Assembly: GCA_031308135.1 (NCBI GenBank)
Contig: JAHLJT010009436.1
Coordinates: 219,743,286-219,807,285, forward strand
Direction of reading: 5' to 3'
DNA length: 64,000 nucleotides
From: Acheta domesticus
Taxonomy: Eukaryota; Arthropoda; Insecta; Orthoptera; Gryllidae
In this document: positions 1-10,574 of the stretch, piece after piece
How the letters are laid out: each line of letters begins with the position of its first letter
Position numbering within the stretch: position 1 is the first letter of the stretch
Translations under genes and position numbers: made by a program
The notes under the pieces: model-generated
Seen by the model: only the letters and a program-made list of their open reading frames with translations
Told to the model about the DNA's origin: nothing
Databases searched by the model: none

Positions 1-760
1 TGATAAAACAAAGTGTTATTGCATTAAATTTGAATGAATTTATATTCTATTTAAAGAAAATATTTTTTCAGTTACTTATTTTAGAAACACAATGTTGAAG
101 TGCACATAAATCTGACGGATCATAAAAAATAAAAGAATCGGTTACTTCATCCGTTGGAGCTCATGATGACGTTCCTCTGGACCCGTGTAGCGATGGACGT
201 TGGATGAAGTGTCCTGAGTTGCCAGCAAACGGATTCCGAGCGTGGAAAAGCTGAGGGTGGAGCGAAACTGCGATCCCATTTACATGTTGGTCAAAATAGC
301 GACTACCAAGAGGCTGTGTACTGAGGATAGCACCTTCTTGTGACACCCAATTACGTGTCGATTACATCAGCGTCTTCCCAACAGGTTGCGTATTGTAAAG
401 AAGTAACAGCACCGCACAGTTAGCAGAGAGACTTCTCATAGACTGCCCTCCGCGGAGTTCAATAGGAAAGGGTGGTTTTATGAGGCTTGCACGAAGATTT
501 CGCGATCGCGGTAGTAATCTATTTTGACGGCAGGGTGGGGCGCTGGTCTCAATTTGATTGCTGACGCTGAGGTGGTGAGATGACGAGGCTCGTGCACGCA
601 ATCGGCGCGCGCACACGCAGGGGCAGACGACCGCAGGGTTGGGTGGAAACAGGAACGCGCAGAGCAGGCAACGTCGTTTCCATAGCCGATCGGAACCGGC
701 GTCCCAAGAGCTTCCTTAGTCCCACACAGACAGTTATAACAGTAATGATTTTTGCACATA
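1..760. other. Unassigned region, no supported gene
   Basis: The first 130 bases are AT-rich. About 130-760 is of more mixed composition and holds short open frames on both strands (up to 93 codons). None shows a recognisable domain, a splice pattern or repeat structure. It could be a decayed mobile element, because the composition changes sharply at both edges, but I cannot name a family. Confidence 0.4.
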
Positions 761-2200
761 ATTAAACTGCTTACGTTAAATAATTAAACAATAATTGAGC
801 TGCTACTGATTGATTTAATTCTGGTGCAAGAGGTCCCTGTGTACAATGATAACAATTCAATAGCCACGGTGACGTTGGGGCGTAACATCTAAAACTGGAC
901 GGGCAGTGGCGGGTTCTCGATATTAGCTAAATGGCTGAGGTATTATTCCTTTATATCTTTACGTAATAACTACAATAGCATAATATCTCGAATTTCATTT
1001 TATTTTGAAATGTGTCATTGATTACTGAAATTTACTTCCTTCAGTAGAGTAATACTAAATTATTCGACGACCAGGAGGGAAGCATTTTCCGACGTGTACT
1101 GAAAAAATTCAAACAGAGTTATGACTGTAAATGTCATCAATATTGTAACATGTTCAGTAGCGAGAAAACGAAAGAGAAAAAAATGCGTATAAAAGCAGTA
1201 AATAATAAAAGAGACAGTAAAAATGTATTACATATTTTAATACCGTTGTAATTTACATTATAATTTTCATGTATGTTTAGATGGGAACTGAAAAAAACTC
1301 TCTCGCTTATTGAAATTCCTTGCAATGTTTTGCACATACCGTTTGCATTACACATATGAATACCCATTAATTATGGATCAGTGTTACACAACGTATCTAT
1401 AGTTATCATGTTGTTGTGAAGCACTTTGCACAGCCACTGACTTTAGATTATCTCAGAAGACAACAGAGTAACACACTTTACAGCAGTTAGGGTAATCCAA
1501 TGTAACCCCTGTGATATTGCACAAAAGTATGACTTTTCAATATTTCACATTGGAGTTTATCCCTTAGATTTAGCTTCATCTCGGGATAGTAATATAAATG
1601 TTAATGAGGGATGAGAAACTTTGGCTTACTGATAATAAAAATAGAAAATAGTCTAAGGAATTTAGAAAAATTTCCTTTGAAAAGAAGGTGAAATAAAAAA
1701 TTGTGGTCGAAACATGGATGATATTCAAATTTAAATTCTCAGATTAAAAGTGCAAAGGCAATTCACAAGCAAAACTTTATTAGCAACAAATATTCCTGTG
1801 ATATTCGTTACCGTCTGCTCACTAAAAATTATATTTTTCAATTCAATTAATTACGAATTTATATTTACTATATTAAAGTTACATTGTGAAATAATATTGA
1901 TTTACTATCAGATATTTTGGCATATTTTGAAGTGAATATGTAATTTTGAGGAATTTTAGAAATCGTAATCTTGACTGTTTATGAAACGTACAACATTGTA
2001 TGAGATAACTTTGTAGTCGAACCAAGTACAAAATACCACACACAAAATCGCTGGGATCTTTGAAAACTTGCAGAGAGTGATCACATTATAAATTTAACTT
2101 TCTTTAAAATAATTAAGAGAAATAAAAATGAAAAAGCTTTTTCATTATTTTCAACAATCTCTACCAAGAGTTCATTGTTGGAAGCAGGGCCGCAGCATGT
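761..2200. other. AT-rich non-coding stretch
   Basis: Low-complexity AT-rich DNA with only short open frames (up to 76 codons) of biased composition rich in Phe, Ile and Asn. I see no conserved motif, hairpin or tandem repeat. Confidence 0.5.
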
Positions 2201-2217
2201 TTCTACTGAGAACTTAT

Positions 2218-3085
2218 AAAGGTATATGGTAGTGACAAATGTATTTTCAGTTGATTAAATGACAAAGCAAAATTAGGATACCTTTTACCAACTATTACTA
2301 GGCTACTTGTACCCAATGCAAAAAAGCTAAATCTCATTTCAAATGCTCTCAGACATATATATCACAGGTAAGAATTCTCGCGAATATAACCTCATTCAAC
2401 ATTTAGAATCAAATAATTGAATACAAAGTGCTCTATTTACTAAATAAACTGTAGCCTAATTGTCTCCACCCTGTCCACCTTGCGTCTCACATCTCAATGC
2501 GTTTGTTAGGCATATAGTAGTGATAAATGTATCTTCAGATGCCGAAATGTCAAAGCAAAATTAAGAATAAATTTCATCAACTACTTCTACGCTACATATA
2601 TGTTATGGGAAAAAACATCAAATTTATGCTCACAAGCAGCAACATCAAGAGAAAAATTCACGCGAAGAAAAGTCTCATCTCGACGTTTAGAATAACATAA
2701 TTGAATAGAAAGTGCGCCATGTACTCGGAAATAAACGATAGCTTAATTTCTCCCCATTTGCTCTCTCACCCTGTCCACCTTGCGCCCCACTTCTCAATGC
2801 GTTTGTTAGTGATAGATGTATCGTGAGTTGCTGAAATGTCAATGCAAAATTAAGGATAAATTTCAACTACTACGCTACATCTAGGCAATGGGAAAATACT
2901 ACGTCATATTTAAAATGCTCACAGAAGAATAAATCACGCGAAGAAAAGTCTCATCTCGACATTTAGAATAACAAAATTGAATAGAAAGTGCGCCATGTAC
3001 TCGGAAATAAACGATAGCTTAATTTCTCCCCATTTGCTCTCTCCACCCTCTCTGCCTCGCGTCCCACATCTCAATGCGTTTGTCG
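2218..3085. repeat. Three-unit tandem repeat, about 277-300 bp per unit
   Basis: Three degenerate direct units follow one another. The shared anchor tcaatgcgtttgt begins at 2494, 2794 and 3071, giving spacings of 300 and 277 bp. Within each unit the same order recurs: a block with gtatagtag/gataaatgta, then aaagcaaaatta, then a block with cgcgaagaaaag, then ccctgtccaccttgcg. The last two units are most alike, and the first is the most diverged. The array runs directly into the G-rich minisatellite. Nothing in it looks coding. Confidence 0.85.
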
Positions 3086-3164
3086 AGCGCACACGGGCGC
3101 GGTGCATTCTGCCGGAATGCCTTTGGGCGTGGGCGTGGCCCTCCCCCGTCGCAAGGCGCGGTGT

Positions 3165-3780
3165 GGTGGGGAGGGCTGGGGTGGGGCAGAGCGGGGAGGG
3201 AAGGGGCGGTCCTGGGCGGGGAGGGGCGGTCCTGGGTGGGAAGGGGGGAGGTGCTGGACGGGGTGGGGAGGAGCGGGGTGGGGCGGGGTGGGGTGGGGAT
3301 TGAGCGAGGCGGGGAAGGCAAGGCGGGACGGGGTGAGGCTGGGACGGGGCGGGGCTGGACGGGACGGGGCGGGGCTGGACGGGACGGGGCGGGGCTGGAG
3401 TGGATGGATGGGGCGGGACTGGTCGGGACGGGGCGGGGCTGGGCGGGACGGGACGGGGCAGGGCTGGACAGGACGGGGCGGGGCGGGGCTGGACGGGACG
3501 AGGAAGGGCTGGACAGGATGGGGTGGGGCTGGACGGGACGGGAGGGGGCTGGACGGGACGGGCTGGGGCTGGACGGAACGAGGCGGGGCTGGACGAGACG
3601 GGGTGGGGCTGGACGGGACGGGAGGGGGCTGGACGGAACGAGGCGGGGCTGGACGGAACGAGGCGGGGCTGGACGGAACGAGGCGGGGCTGGACGGAACG
3701 AGGCGGGGCTGGACGGGACGGGGCGGGGCTGGACGGGACGAGGAGGAGCTGGGCGTGGCGGGGTGGGGCGGGACGGCCGA
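3165..3780 (+). repeat. G-rich minisatellite, about 20-bp unit
   Basis: The plus strand is a run of variants of a roughly 20-base unit ggggctggacgggacggggc, at first irregular (3165-3340) and then regular. The G-strand has dense runs of three or more G, so G-quadruplex potential is high. The long Pro/Ser/Arg-rich and Gly/Trp-rich open frames on both strands come from the repeat lacking stop codons in all frames and are not genes. Confidence 0.9.
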
Positions 3781-3990
3781 GGGCGCGCGACCGCATATTC
3801 CGAGGGCGATCTCGCGCCCCCGCTTCCGCGTGCGGCGCCGGGCGCGCGTCGATGATTCCCGGCATACCCCAAGGGCGCAGCGGCACGCCCGCCGCTCGCC
3901 CCGCGAATAAAGGGCGCGCGCATCGCGTGGAGGGCGGCGGGCGGCCGGAGATGAAAGGCTCGGGGCGGATATTGCAGCTGATGAAAGTAA
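3780..3990. promoter_or_regulatory. CpG-rich patch next to the minisatellite
   Basis: Composition switches from the asymmetric G-rich repeat to a symmetric CpG-dense sequence with several gcgcgc and ccgg clusters, then drops back to AT-rich DNA near 4020. This is compatible with a CpG-island promoter or first exon, but no TATA box, initiator or downstream coding exon can be assigned. Confidence 0.3.
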
Positions 3991-4547
3991 TATGTGCGCG
4001 GAGGGAGTTGGAAATTTGGATTGTGTTGTTTTCGGGAAGGAGCTGTGGTCCGGAATGTATCTTATATTTGCTTTTAATCTAATTTTCTATTCAGGCATAA
4101 ATCACCCTCCTAAAAAGGGTGACAGAAAGATTTTTGTGAAAGCTGAAATGCCCACACTTCACTTCACCGTTTTAAAACTATGGGACCTTACTGAGGATGG
4201 GTCTGGTCACATTGAGGACTGCGAACTGGCAAGGCGGTACCCTTCATGGTAAAACATGTCGGTAAGGGTCTTTCGCCTTTCAAATTCATTTTCAATTCCT
4301 ATTTTATTATAAGAGGAAGATAATTTCGAAATGTGCAGAGTTTACCAGACTTAGCTTTGTTATATGTTACACTAGACAAGAACATCTGAATTACAAATAT
4401 ATTTTATTTCGCAGCCCTGGAACTGTGATATGAGCCTTGTATCTAATTAGATCGATGAAGTACAGCTGGTTATTAGAATTTTCAAAGAGCATTTGAGTAC
4501 TTTCGGTAAATTAAGTTCCTCCGAACAACCTTAAGGCATACAGAAGA

Positions 4548-4820
4548 CTAATATTCTAAAATCTGAGGACAAAAAAGTTGGAAGAATGGGCTTGAAGACA
4601 AGATCTTGATTAAAATACGTATTTGCTATATTATTATACTGTATACCAACCCACATATTCCCATTACTCAAAAAATGACGCAGTCAACATCAACGGTTTT
4701 CTTTCTTACCTCAAATTCTTCTATTGCGAAGGGTAGTAAGAGGACTATTTTCCTAAAAACTGAGGACAAAAAGTTGGAAGAGTGAACGTGGCGAAAGGTA
4801 AGAACTGGTTTAAAATACAG
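4548..4820. repeat. Short direct repeat pair, about 191 bp apart
   Basis: A block containing ctgaggacaaaaa and gttggaag occurs near 4561-4590 and again near 4760-4785, each followed by a related gatt/ggttTAAAATACa ending. The second copy abuts the left inverted end of the DNA transposon starting at 4822. The rest of 3990-4550 shows nothing I recognise; an 86-codon open frame at 3992-4252 has no identifiable domain. Confidence 0.45.
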
Positions 4821-4821
4821 G

Positions 4822-4993
4822 TGGTTATAATTAAACAATCCCTACAGAACGCGTAATAACAAGGAAAGGAGTTAAAGTAACAGTAGAAAATTAGCTAATA
4901 TTACTGTCCAGAGTATGAGGTCATGGTTTCTAAGCGTCACAGCGCCTCCGCCCAGTTCCAAATATGGCGACCAGGTGCCATGATCAGGCATAG
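4822..4993 (+). repeat. Left terminal inverted repeat of the DNA transposon
   Basis: About 172 bp, matching the reverse complement of 10400-10574 with scattered substitutions and small indels. The outermost bases are tggttataatta. Confidence 0.8.
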
Positions 4994-5046
4994 TGCTGAA
5001 CAGTCGCACAGACCGGACCACTCGCCGTGCACTGTGATGAGTTAAC

Positions 5047-5450
5047 ATGGGTTTGGACAAACGAAGCAGGGAATTGTTGGTTAAATTCTTTAATCAAAAC
5101 AACAGTACTGTTGCACCTTCACTTCGTAAACATCGCCGGCTGACAGAATTACGGAAGTGTCCTCTTTCTCCACGTACTTTGCGGAACATGAAGTTCGAAT
5201 CAACTGGGGAACTGAGTGTCGCTCCGGGAAGAGGCCGACGACCGATAGAACCACAGATGGTTGAGGAAATCGCTGTTGCTCTGGCCGACAACGCTGCGCG
5301 TAGTTCCCGAGCGTCCACCAGTGCGCGTGCTGTGTCCCGACAGTTGAACATCCCTTGAGCCACTGTACGGAAAGTGCTTCGAACCATTCTCAAATGGTAC
5401 CTGCACAAGATCCATATCGTATAGACGCATGCACCTCCGGATGCACAACC
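5047..5450 (+). pseudogene. Transposase, N-terminal part (broken)
   Basis: The frame opens with MGLDKRSRELLVKFF, followed by a helix-turn-helix region and the basic PGRGRRPI segment. These resemble the DUF4817-type N-terminus common in arthropod Tc1/mariner-related transposases; this is family recognition from memory. An in-frame TGA at 5356-5358 sits where a Trp would be expected in the ...IP-ATVRKVLR segment, and an in-frame TAG follows at 5422-5424. The frame then meets the 12-bp target duplication of the non-LTR insertion at 5439-5450. It continues in register at 10034, so the two parts were one gene before the insertion. Confidence 0.75.
5439..5450. repeat. Target-site duplication, left copy
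   Basis: ggatgcacaacc, identical to 10034-10045. It borders the 3' (oligo-T on plus strand) end of the minus-strand retrotransposon. Confidence 0.9.
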
Positions 5451-5617
5451 CTTTTTTTTCATTTATTCTAGCTTGGCCCTCTGCAGCCGCATAAGATATC
5501 TACATACATATATATGCATGAATATTCTGATACATTAGAGACAATATTCTAGTTTTAAATATAATGCAATATCGTGCTTATGTGATTTGTCATGAGAAAA
5601 GACTCATCGGTTCTAGA

Positions 5618-8317
5618 CTATGGGGGATCGAAAAATTCTCTTGGAAGCTTTCTTTTTAATCTTTTTCGATGAGGATTCTGCTTAGCAATATGAAAGTGAA
5701 TGGCTGAAGAGATCTTTAATATTTTAGAATAGAATTTTGTGGCTAAAAGGGAGAAGTAGATGGGGATGGGTGTAATGCCAAGTTCGATATGTAACTGCGC
5801 ATTTGGAATGTACTAGGGAGCTTTAGTGATGGTTCGTAGGAATCTATTTTGATAAATTTGAATTTTGTTTATGTTTGTTTTGGCTGCGGCAGCCCAGACT
5901 AGGGAAGCATAAGAAATTATGGGTCGTATCATTGCTTTATAGAGGTGAGTAGCCATATGTAATTGTAGGGGGGATGATTTTTTGAGAATCGGATACAATT
6001 GGTGGACTCTACTAGTAGCTACAGCTATTCGGTGTTTAATATTTTGCCGCCATGTAAGTCTTTTGTCAAACAGAACTCCAAGATACTTGAACAGTTTTAT
6101 TGTGAGGAAGCCAGGTGATGTTCTGATTTTGGTATGTGAGATTTGGAGGGACGTCTGGCCTACGGAGGGTGAATATTTTTGCCTGGCTTTTATTTGGATT
6201 TATTTGGATGTGCCATTTTTTGGCCCAGCTGAAGAATAAAGTGAGGTGATGTTGCAGATCTTTCACGGCAGAATCGAGATTTCTATTAGAACAATAAAGT
6301 ACTGTGTCATCAGCAAATAGTGCTATTGCAGTATTTTGAGTGATTGGTATATCCGATGTGTAAACATTAAATAAAGTGGGGGAGAGGGTGGAGCCTTGGG
6401 GTACTCCTGCTTTGATCGTGAAAGGTGCGGAGAAAGCTCCAGGGAGACGAAACTTATTAAGAAAACTTTCAATGATGCGTGAGAGATATAATGGAGTACC
6501 TAAACTGCGTAATTTGAAAATTAACCCTGGGTGCCAAACGGTATCGAAAGCTTTTGCTACATCTAGAAAAACTGCTGCGGTATGCTTGTGGTCATGGAAT
6601 CCTTCGATGATATCTTCTGTTAGGCATAAGATTTGATGATAAGTAGACAAAAGGGGTTGGAATCCAAACTGATGAGGTGGTATGGCATTGACCGAGCTGA
6701 GGTAAGAATTTAGGCGAGAGAGTATACATTTTTCAAATAGCTTTCCCATTGTGGATAGCAGACTTGTTGGGCGATAGCTAGATGGATCATTTTGTACTTT
6801 CCCTGGCTTTAGAATGGGAATAATGAGAGCATGTTTCCATTTATCAGGGAAGTACGTTTGTCTCAAGGCGGCGTTAAACATTGCTGTAATATGTACTATT
6901 ACTTTTAAAGGAAGGCGTTTTAATAAAAATGTTGATATTTGGTCATGGCCATTTGATAATTTCGGGGTGGCTAGTGAAAGATATTTAATAATTTCGGCTG
7001 GTGAAATAAATTTAGGGCATTCAGGAACTGTTATTTCTGGTTGTGAAATTACTTCTTCAATATGATTATCGTGTTGCCAATTATGAGAAGGATGAGAAGT
7101 AAAGGTTGATGCAAAGTAATTTCCCAGCATATCGCATTTATCGGAAGGAGAAGATACTTCTCCAGTTGGAGTAACAAGGGTGGGTAGTTTGGTAGGTTTG
7201 CGAAGAAGACGTCGCGTAATGTTCCATAGTGTTTGATCAGATGGGTTTGAGTTTGCCGTTTGAGTTTGGAAATGAATCTTTTGCGCGTGAACGAAGGCCA
7301 AAAGTTGTCTCACAATTTTAGTTAGAAGATTAAATTAGATTTTAAAAAAGGGGATCGATGTCTCAACCAGTGATTTCGAATATAACGTTTGTAACCTATC
7401 AGCATTTTCATTACAGGTGGTATTGTTGGAAGCGGCATGTGTTGACGGGCTGTGGGGGCCGTTAAGTCTAGGGCATCTAAAATAGTATGAGTATGTGAAT
7501 CAATGGCGCTGTCGATTTCCTGCATAGTTCGAGGTAATAGCAGTAGAGGTAAAAGATGTGTAACTAGCATCTGATAATATGGCCAGTTTACCTTACGTAA
7601 CTGATAAGGTTGTGCGGGTCGAATTTCTTCTGGAGTTGTGCCGAGTGAGAAAACTACAGGGCGATAATCAGATTGCAGGGCGATATGAATCTCGACTTGA
7701 ATGTTACAACTAATGTTGTTAGAAACGCCGAAATCTAGAATATCAGCTTACACTGACGCGCAGTAGGGGTAGTAACTGGGCGCATCAGGAGCATGCACAG
7801 CCAGATTTAATCTTTGTATATCAGCTAGCAGCAGATTACCAGCAGGTGAGTTTAGTCTGCTTCCCCACGCAATGTGTTTCGCGTTCCAAACACCGATTAC
7901 TAATGTGGGTTGGCGGGAGGAAAATAAGGTGTCATTGTCACCTGATCTGTATGGAATATTAGGGGGTTTGGAAATTGAAGTAATTATTAGAGTAGATTGA
8001 CATTTCTGCTGAATAGCTATACTAACATTTTCAAAAGTATTATTTATATTTAGCGGTAGCTGGTGATGTGTTACGAAATTTTTTACAAAGATAGCTACCC
8101 CACCGCTGCACCGATTTCGCGGTCGGTCATAGCGATATAGAATATAACCGGGAATATAAATTTTCATGGAAGGGCAAAGACGAGTTTCCTGAATGCAGGC
8201 TACTTGCATTTTATTATTATGCAAAAAGTGAGCTAGCATGTGAATATTGGGTTTAATACCGTTTGCATTCCAAGAAATGAGACGAAGTGAAGAAGGAGTT
8301 GCACTTCTTATATGCAT
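5618..8317 (-). pseudogene. Non-LTR ORF2: AP endonuclease and reverse transcriptase (broken)
   Basis: About 900 codons. The endonuclease occupies 8317-7748: LISWNANGI, then QETRL, then a WNAKH motif where the usual Asp two residues earlier is replaced (GVWNAKH instead of the family's GDFNAKH). A TAA at 7748-7750 interrupts the frame, which continues in the same phase through 7322. After a frameshift the reverse transcriptase domain runs 7313-6066, with FGFQ, FLDVAKAFDTVWH, GVPQGS and the catalytic FADD box near 6300-6325. A second frameshift near 6066 leads to the C-terminal segment, stopped by TAG at 5813-5815 where a Trp is expected, then open again to 5618. No RNase H domain is evident. 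The protein would nick target DNA and copy its RNA in place; this copy should be inactive as sequenced. Confidence 0.85.
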
Positions 8318-8322
8318 GATTT

Positions 8323-9771
8323 TTATGGAAAGTAAACTTTTATTGATTGAAGGATGGAGTTAGTGAGAGAAGGAATAATTTGACTCATGAGTCTGGAGAC
8401 GAAATGTTCTACCTCCTGGGAGATAAATTGTTCCAGCTGGAATGGCTGTCCAGTGGGTGGGTGTATGGGCTGTTTGAGAACATCTGCATACTGGGGCATT
8501 TGGTTTGACAATGATGGTTTTGGAATTCTACGACGGGGGAAATAAGATTCTTGTGGCATTGTGATAGGGATAGAAGGGGAAGGATGAGGATAGGCTACAG
8601 GAGGAGGTCTTGGAGGGGTTAATGAGCGAGGATTATAGCGCATTGCTTGTTGTGAGACTTGCTGACGGGTGGGGTTGCGAGTTGGGAGTGATTTCCTAAG
8701 GAGGATATTTTGATAAATTTCACAGTAACGACTAGAGGACCGATGAGCCTTTCCGCATAGTGAACATTTGGTATCCGTACTAGAACATTCGGCCGTGGCA
8801 TGCGGCCCTGCACATTTACCACAACGAGGAGGGTTACCACAGTTCTTTTTTGTGTGTCCGAATAATTGACAACCACGACACTGCACTGGCTCCTCAACCG
8901 TGATTATAGCATTAAATAATTTCTTTAGTTCATATATTGCCCTGCTTTCTGCTGATTTCGTAAGAGTAACTGCACATAAAGGCCAAGGTTTGCGATTAGA
9001 ATCAGTCAGTCTGATAACCGTTATTACTGGTAAACGTTTTTTTACTAGTTCTTCATGTATTTCTTGTTCACTATAGGATATTGGAACATTTCGTAGCACC
9101 ACAGAAATAGTCGTTTTTGTCGGGTCCCCGTAGGTATGATAGTACAATCCTTTCGTTGACAAGTGCTTACGAAGTAAAGTAAAGTCTTCGACTGTACTTG
9201 CTCTGATTTCAGTATATGGTCCTCTGACTTTAGTAACAAAATTTTCATGTTTGAGCAGATCCTTAATTTTTTGTAGAAGTTCCACATGAACCGGTGGATC
9301 ATAAATAATGATAGGAGGTATCTTGATTGATTGTGGGGGAGGAGAATTATTGTTTGCGACACCTTGCTCTGGATCAGGGTCGGGGTCGGTGTCAGGAGCG
9401 AGAGGGGAGTATCTATTGCCAGTTGGGATGTTGTATGAGGGCATATTTGCAATATAAGACATGCTGCTGGGGCCCTGCACATATGAAGCTTGGTTATACA
9501 TTGCGTCTTGCAATCTGGGGCGCTTAAGCGAAGGAGGTTGCACTGTACTTATCTGCAGAGGAGGTTGAGAATATCCCATGGCTGGTGAGGACAGCTGCGT
9601 GAAGGTTGAACTTGCAGGTTGGCTTGCTGCATATAGGTGATGTTGCTGCTGCTGCTGCTGTAGGTGATTAATTAGATGCGGTTCCGTATAATGAAAGTCG
9701 TTTAATGCGTGTAGAGCTGACGACACGACATCTGAGAGCGGTGGAAATGATGCATTCGCGTTTTCTGCCAT
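8323..9771 (-). CDS. Non-LTR ORF1, nucleic-acid-binding gag-like protein
   Basis: An intact 482-residue frame. The N-terminus is Gln/Pro-rich with a short Gln run (CTG/CAG repeat near 9644-9660). The middle (about residues 215-290) resembles the PRE-type domain that precedes zinc knuckles in insect Jockey ORF1 proteins. Next come Cys/His knuckles between about 8730 and 8890: CRGCQLFGHTKKNC, a following CGKC...H...C, and CSLCGKAHRSSSRYC. The C-terminal third is Pro-rich. Such proteins coat the element RNA and are needed for transposition. The start is the first Met after an upstream stop-rich 5' UTR. It ends six bases before the ORF2 start, a normal spacing for this group. Confidence 0.88.
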   Translation of the reverse strand: MAENANASFPPLSDVVSSALHALNDFHYTEPHLINHLQQQQQQHHLYAASQPASSTFTQLSSPAMGYSQPPLQISTVQPPSLKRPRLQDAMYNQASYVQGPSSMSYIANMPSYNIPTGNRYSPLAPDTDPDPDPEQGVANNNSPPPQSIKIPPIIIYDPPVHVELLQKIKDLLKHENFVTKVRGPYTEIRASTVEDFTLLRKHLSTKGLYYHTYGDPTKTTISVVLRNVPISYSEQEIHEELVKKRLPVITVIRLTDSNRKPWPLCAVTLTKSAESRAIYELKKLFNAIITVEEPVQCRGCQLFGHTKKNCGNPPRCGKCAGPHATAECSSTDTKCSLCGKAHRSSSRYCEIYQNILLRKSLPTRNPTRQQVSQQAMRYNPRSLTPPRPPPVAYPHPSPSIPITMPQESYFPRRRIPKPSLSNQMPQYADVLKQPIHPPTGQPFQLEQFISQEVEHFVSRLMSQIIPSLTNSILQSIKVYFP

Positions 9772-10033
9772 TGTGAATTGAACTATAAACTTTGCGAAAC
9801 TATGTTTACTTACGAAAACTTGTCTAAGAGAATCGCACTAGTTGTATGCCCTAGATAGGGCCCGTCGCCGAGGCGACACCTCGTGCTGATGTGTTTCCTA
9901 AAAAAACACTGATTACAATGCACTTCACTGCACTAAGTTATTTACACAAGACACTCGCTTTCTGAACGGCCGTGTCACGGCTCCGCTAGGGCCTTTCTTA
10001 TCACTGGTCACCGTGGAGGTACTGCGGAGCGAT
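9772..10033 (-). other. 5' UTR of the non-LTR element
   Basis: Sequence between the ORF1 start and the right target duplication. It is moderately GC-rich and contains a small inverted motif (gtcgccgaggcgac, 9863-9876). Internal promoters are usual at this position in Jockey elements; no specific promoter motif can be assigned by eye. Confidence 0.6.
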
Positions 10034-10565
10034 GGATGCACAACCTGTTGACTTCGCTCTCCACTTTCTCGCAAGGATTGAAGTTGACGAGGCCTGGCCT
10101 TGGACCATCCCATGGACAGACGAGGTACATTTTTCTCTGACGGGTGAGTTGTACACACAGAATTGCCGAGTGGGAGGATCTTCACCGCGAGGCAATGTGC
10201 ATGAAGTTCCTCTGCATGGTGAACGTGTCACTGTATGGTGTGGCTTCACGGCGACGTTCGTCATTCGCCCATTCATTTTTGAAGAGGTTGGCGCTCAAGG
10301 ACCGAAGACGTGCAGTGTGACTGGCCAGCGTCACTGCAATATGCTACGCCAGCACGTCATACCCGATGTCATACCGGCGTGTCATATCAAGCATATCAAC
10401 ATTATGCCTGATCAGGGCACCTGGTGGCCATATTTGGAACCCGGCGGTGGCGCTGTGGCGCATAGGAATCGTGGACCTCATACTCAGGACAGTAATACTA
10501 GCAAGTTTGGTACTCATACTATAATTCATTTCCTTGTTATAACGCGTTCTGTGGGGCAAGTGTAA
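10034..10565 (+). pseudogene. Transposase, middle part (truncated)
   Basis: This resumes the frame left at 5450 and starts within the second copy of the 12-bp target duplication (DAQP). It contains FLARIEVDEAWPW, then WTDEVHF with the first catalytic Asp of a DDE/D transposase, then VTVWCGFTA and CSVTGQRHCNMLRQHVIP. From about 10380 the frame reads through the right inverted repeat, so the rest of the catalytic core, including the remaining acidic residues, is absent. This is an internally deleted, non-autonomous copy even without the retrotransposon insertion. Confidence 0.78.
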
Positions 10566-10574
10566 TTATAACCA
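10400..10574 (-). repeat. Right terminal inverted repeat of the DNA transposon
   Basis: Reverse complement of 4822-4993, ending taattataacca at the outer edge (10574). Confidence 0.8.

Larger units (their letters stand above)
5451..10033 (-). mobile_element. Jockey-like non-LTR retrotransposon, full length
   Basis: A 4583-bp minus-strand element with no LTRs. It is bounded by a perfect 12-bp target-site duplication and ends in a short A-tail (eight T on the plus strand, 5452-5459). In element order it has a 5' UTR (10033-9772), ORF1 (9771-8323), ORF2 with endonuclease then reverse transcriptase (8317 to about 5618), and a 3' UTR of about 165 bp. The length, ORF1 zinc knuckles and endonuclease-RT layout fit the Jockey group. 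ORF1 is open; ORF2 has two stops and two frameshifts. The intact duplication and full 5' end point to a fairly recent, complete insertion by target-primed reverse transcription. Confidence 0.9.
4822..10574 (+). mobile_element. DNA transposon (DUF4817/Tc1-mariner-like), split by a retrotransposon
   Basis: The ends are long imperfect inverted repeats: 4822-4993 on the left matches the reverse complement of about 10400-10574 on the right. Both begin tggttataatta and share cagaacgcg, attactgtcc, gttccaaatatgg and accaggtgcc in the same order. A transposase remnant runs left to right: its N-terminal part is at 5047-5450 and its middle part at 10034 onward. The two are separated by the non-LTR element at 5451-10033. 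Without that insertion the transposon would be about 1.16 kb. The right part of the transposase runs straight into the inverted end, so its C-terminal portion is missing. A terminal target-site duplication is not clear. Confidence 0.8.

Noticed and set aside
2934..4082. Long open frames (up to 329 codons) rich in Pro/Ser/Arg or Gly/Trp on both strands
   Set aside because: They are translations of a 20-bp G-rich minisatellite without stops in any frame, with no domain and several mutually overlapping frames.
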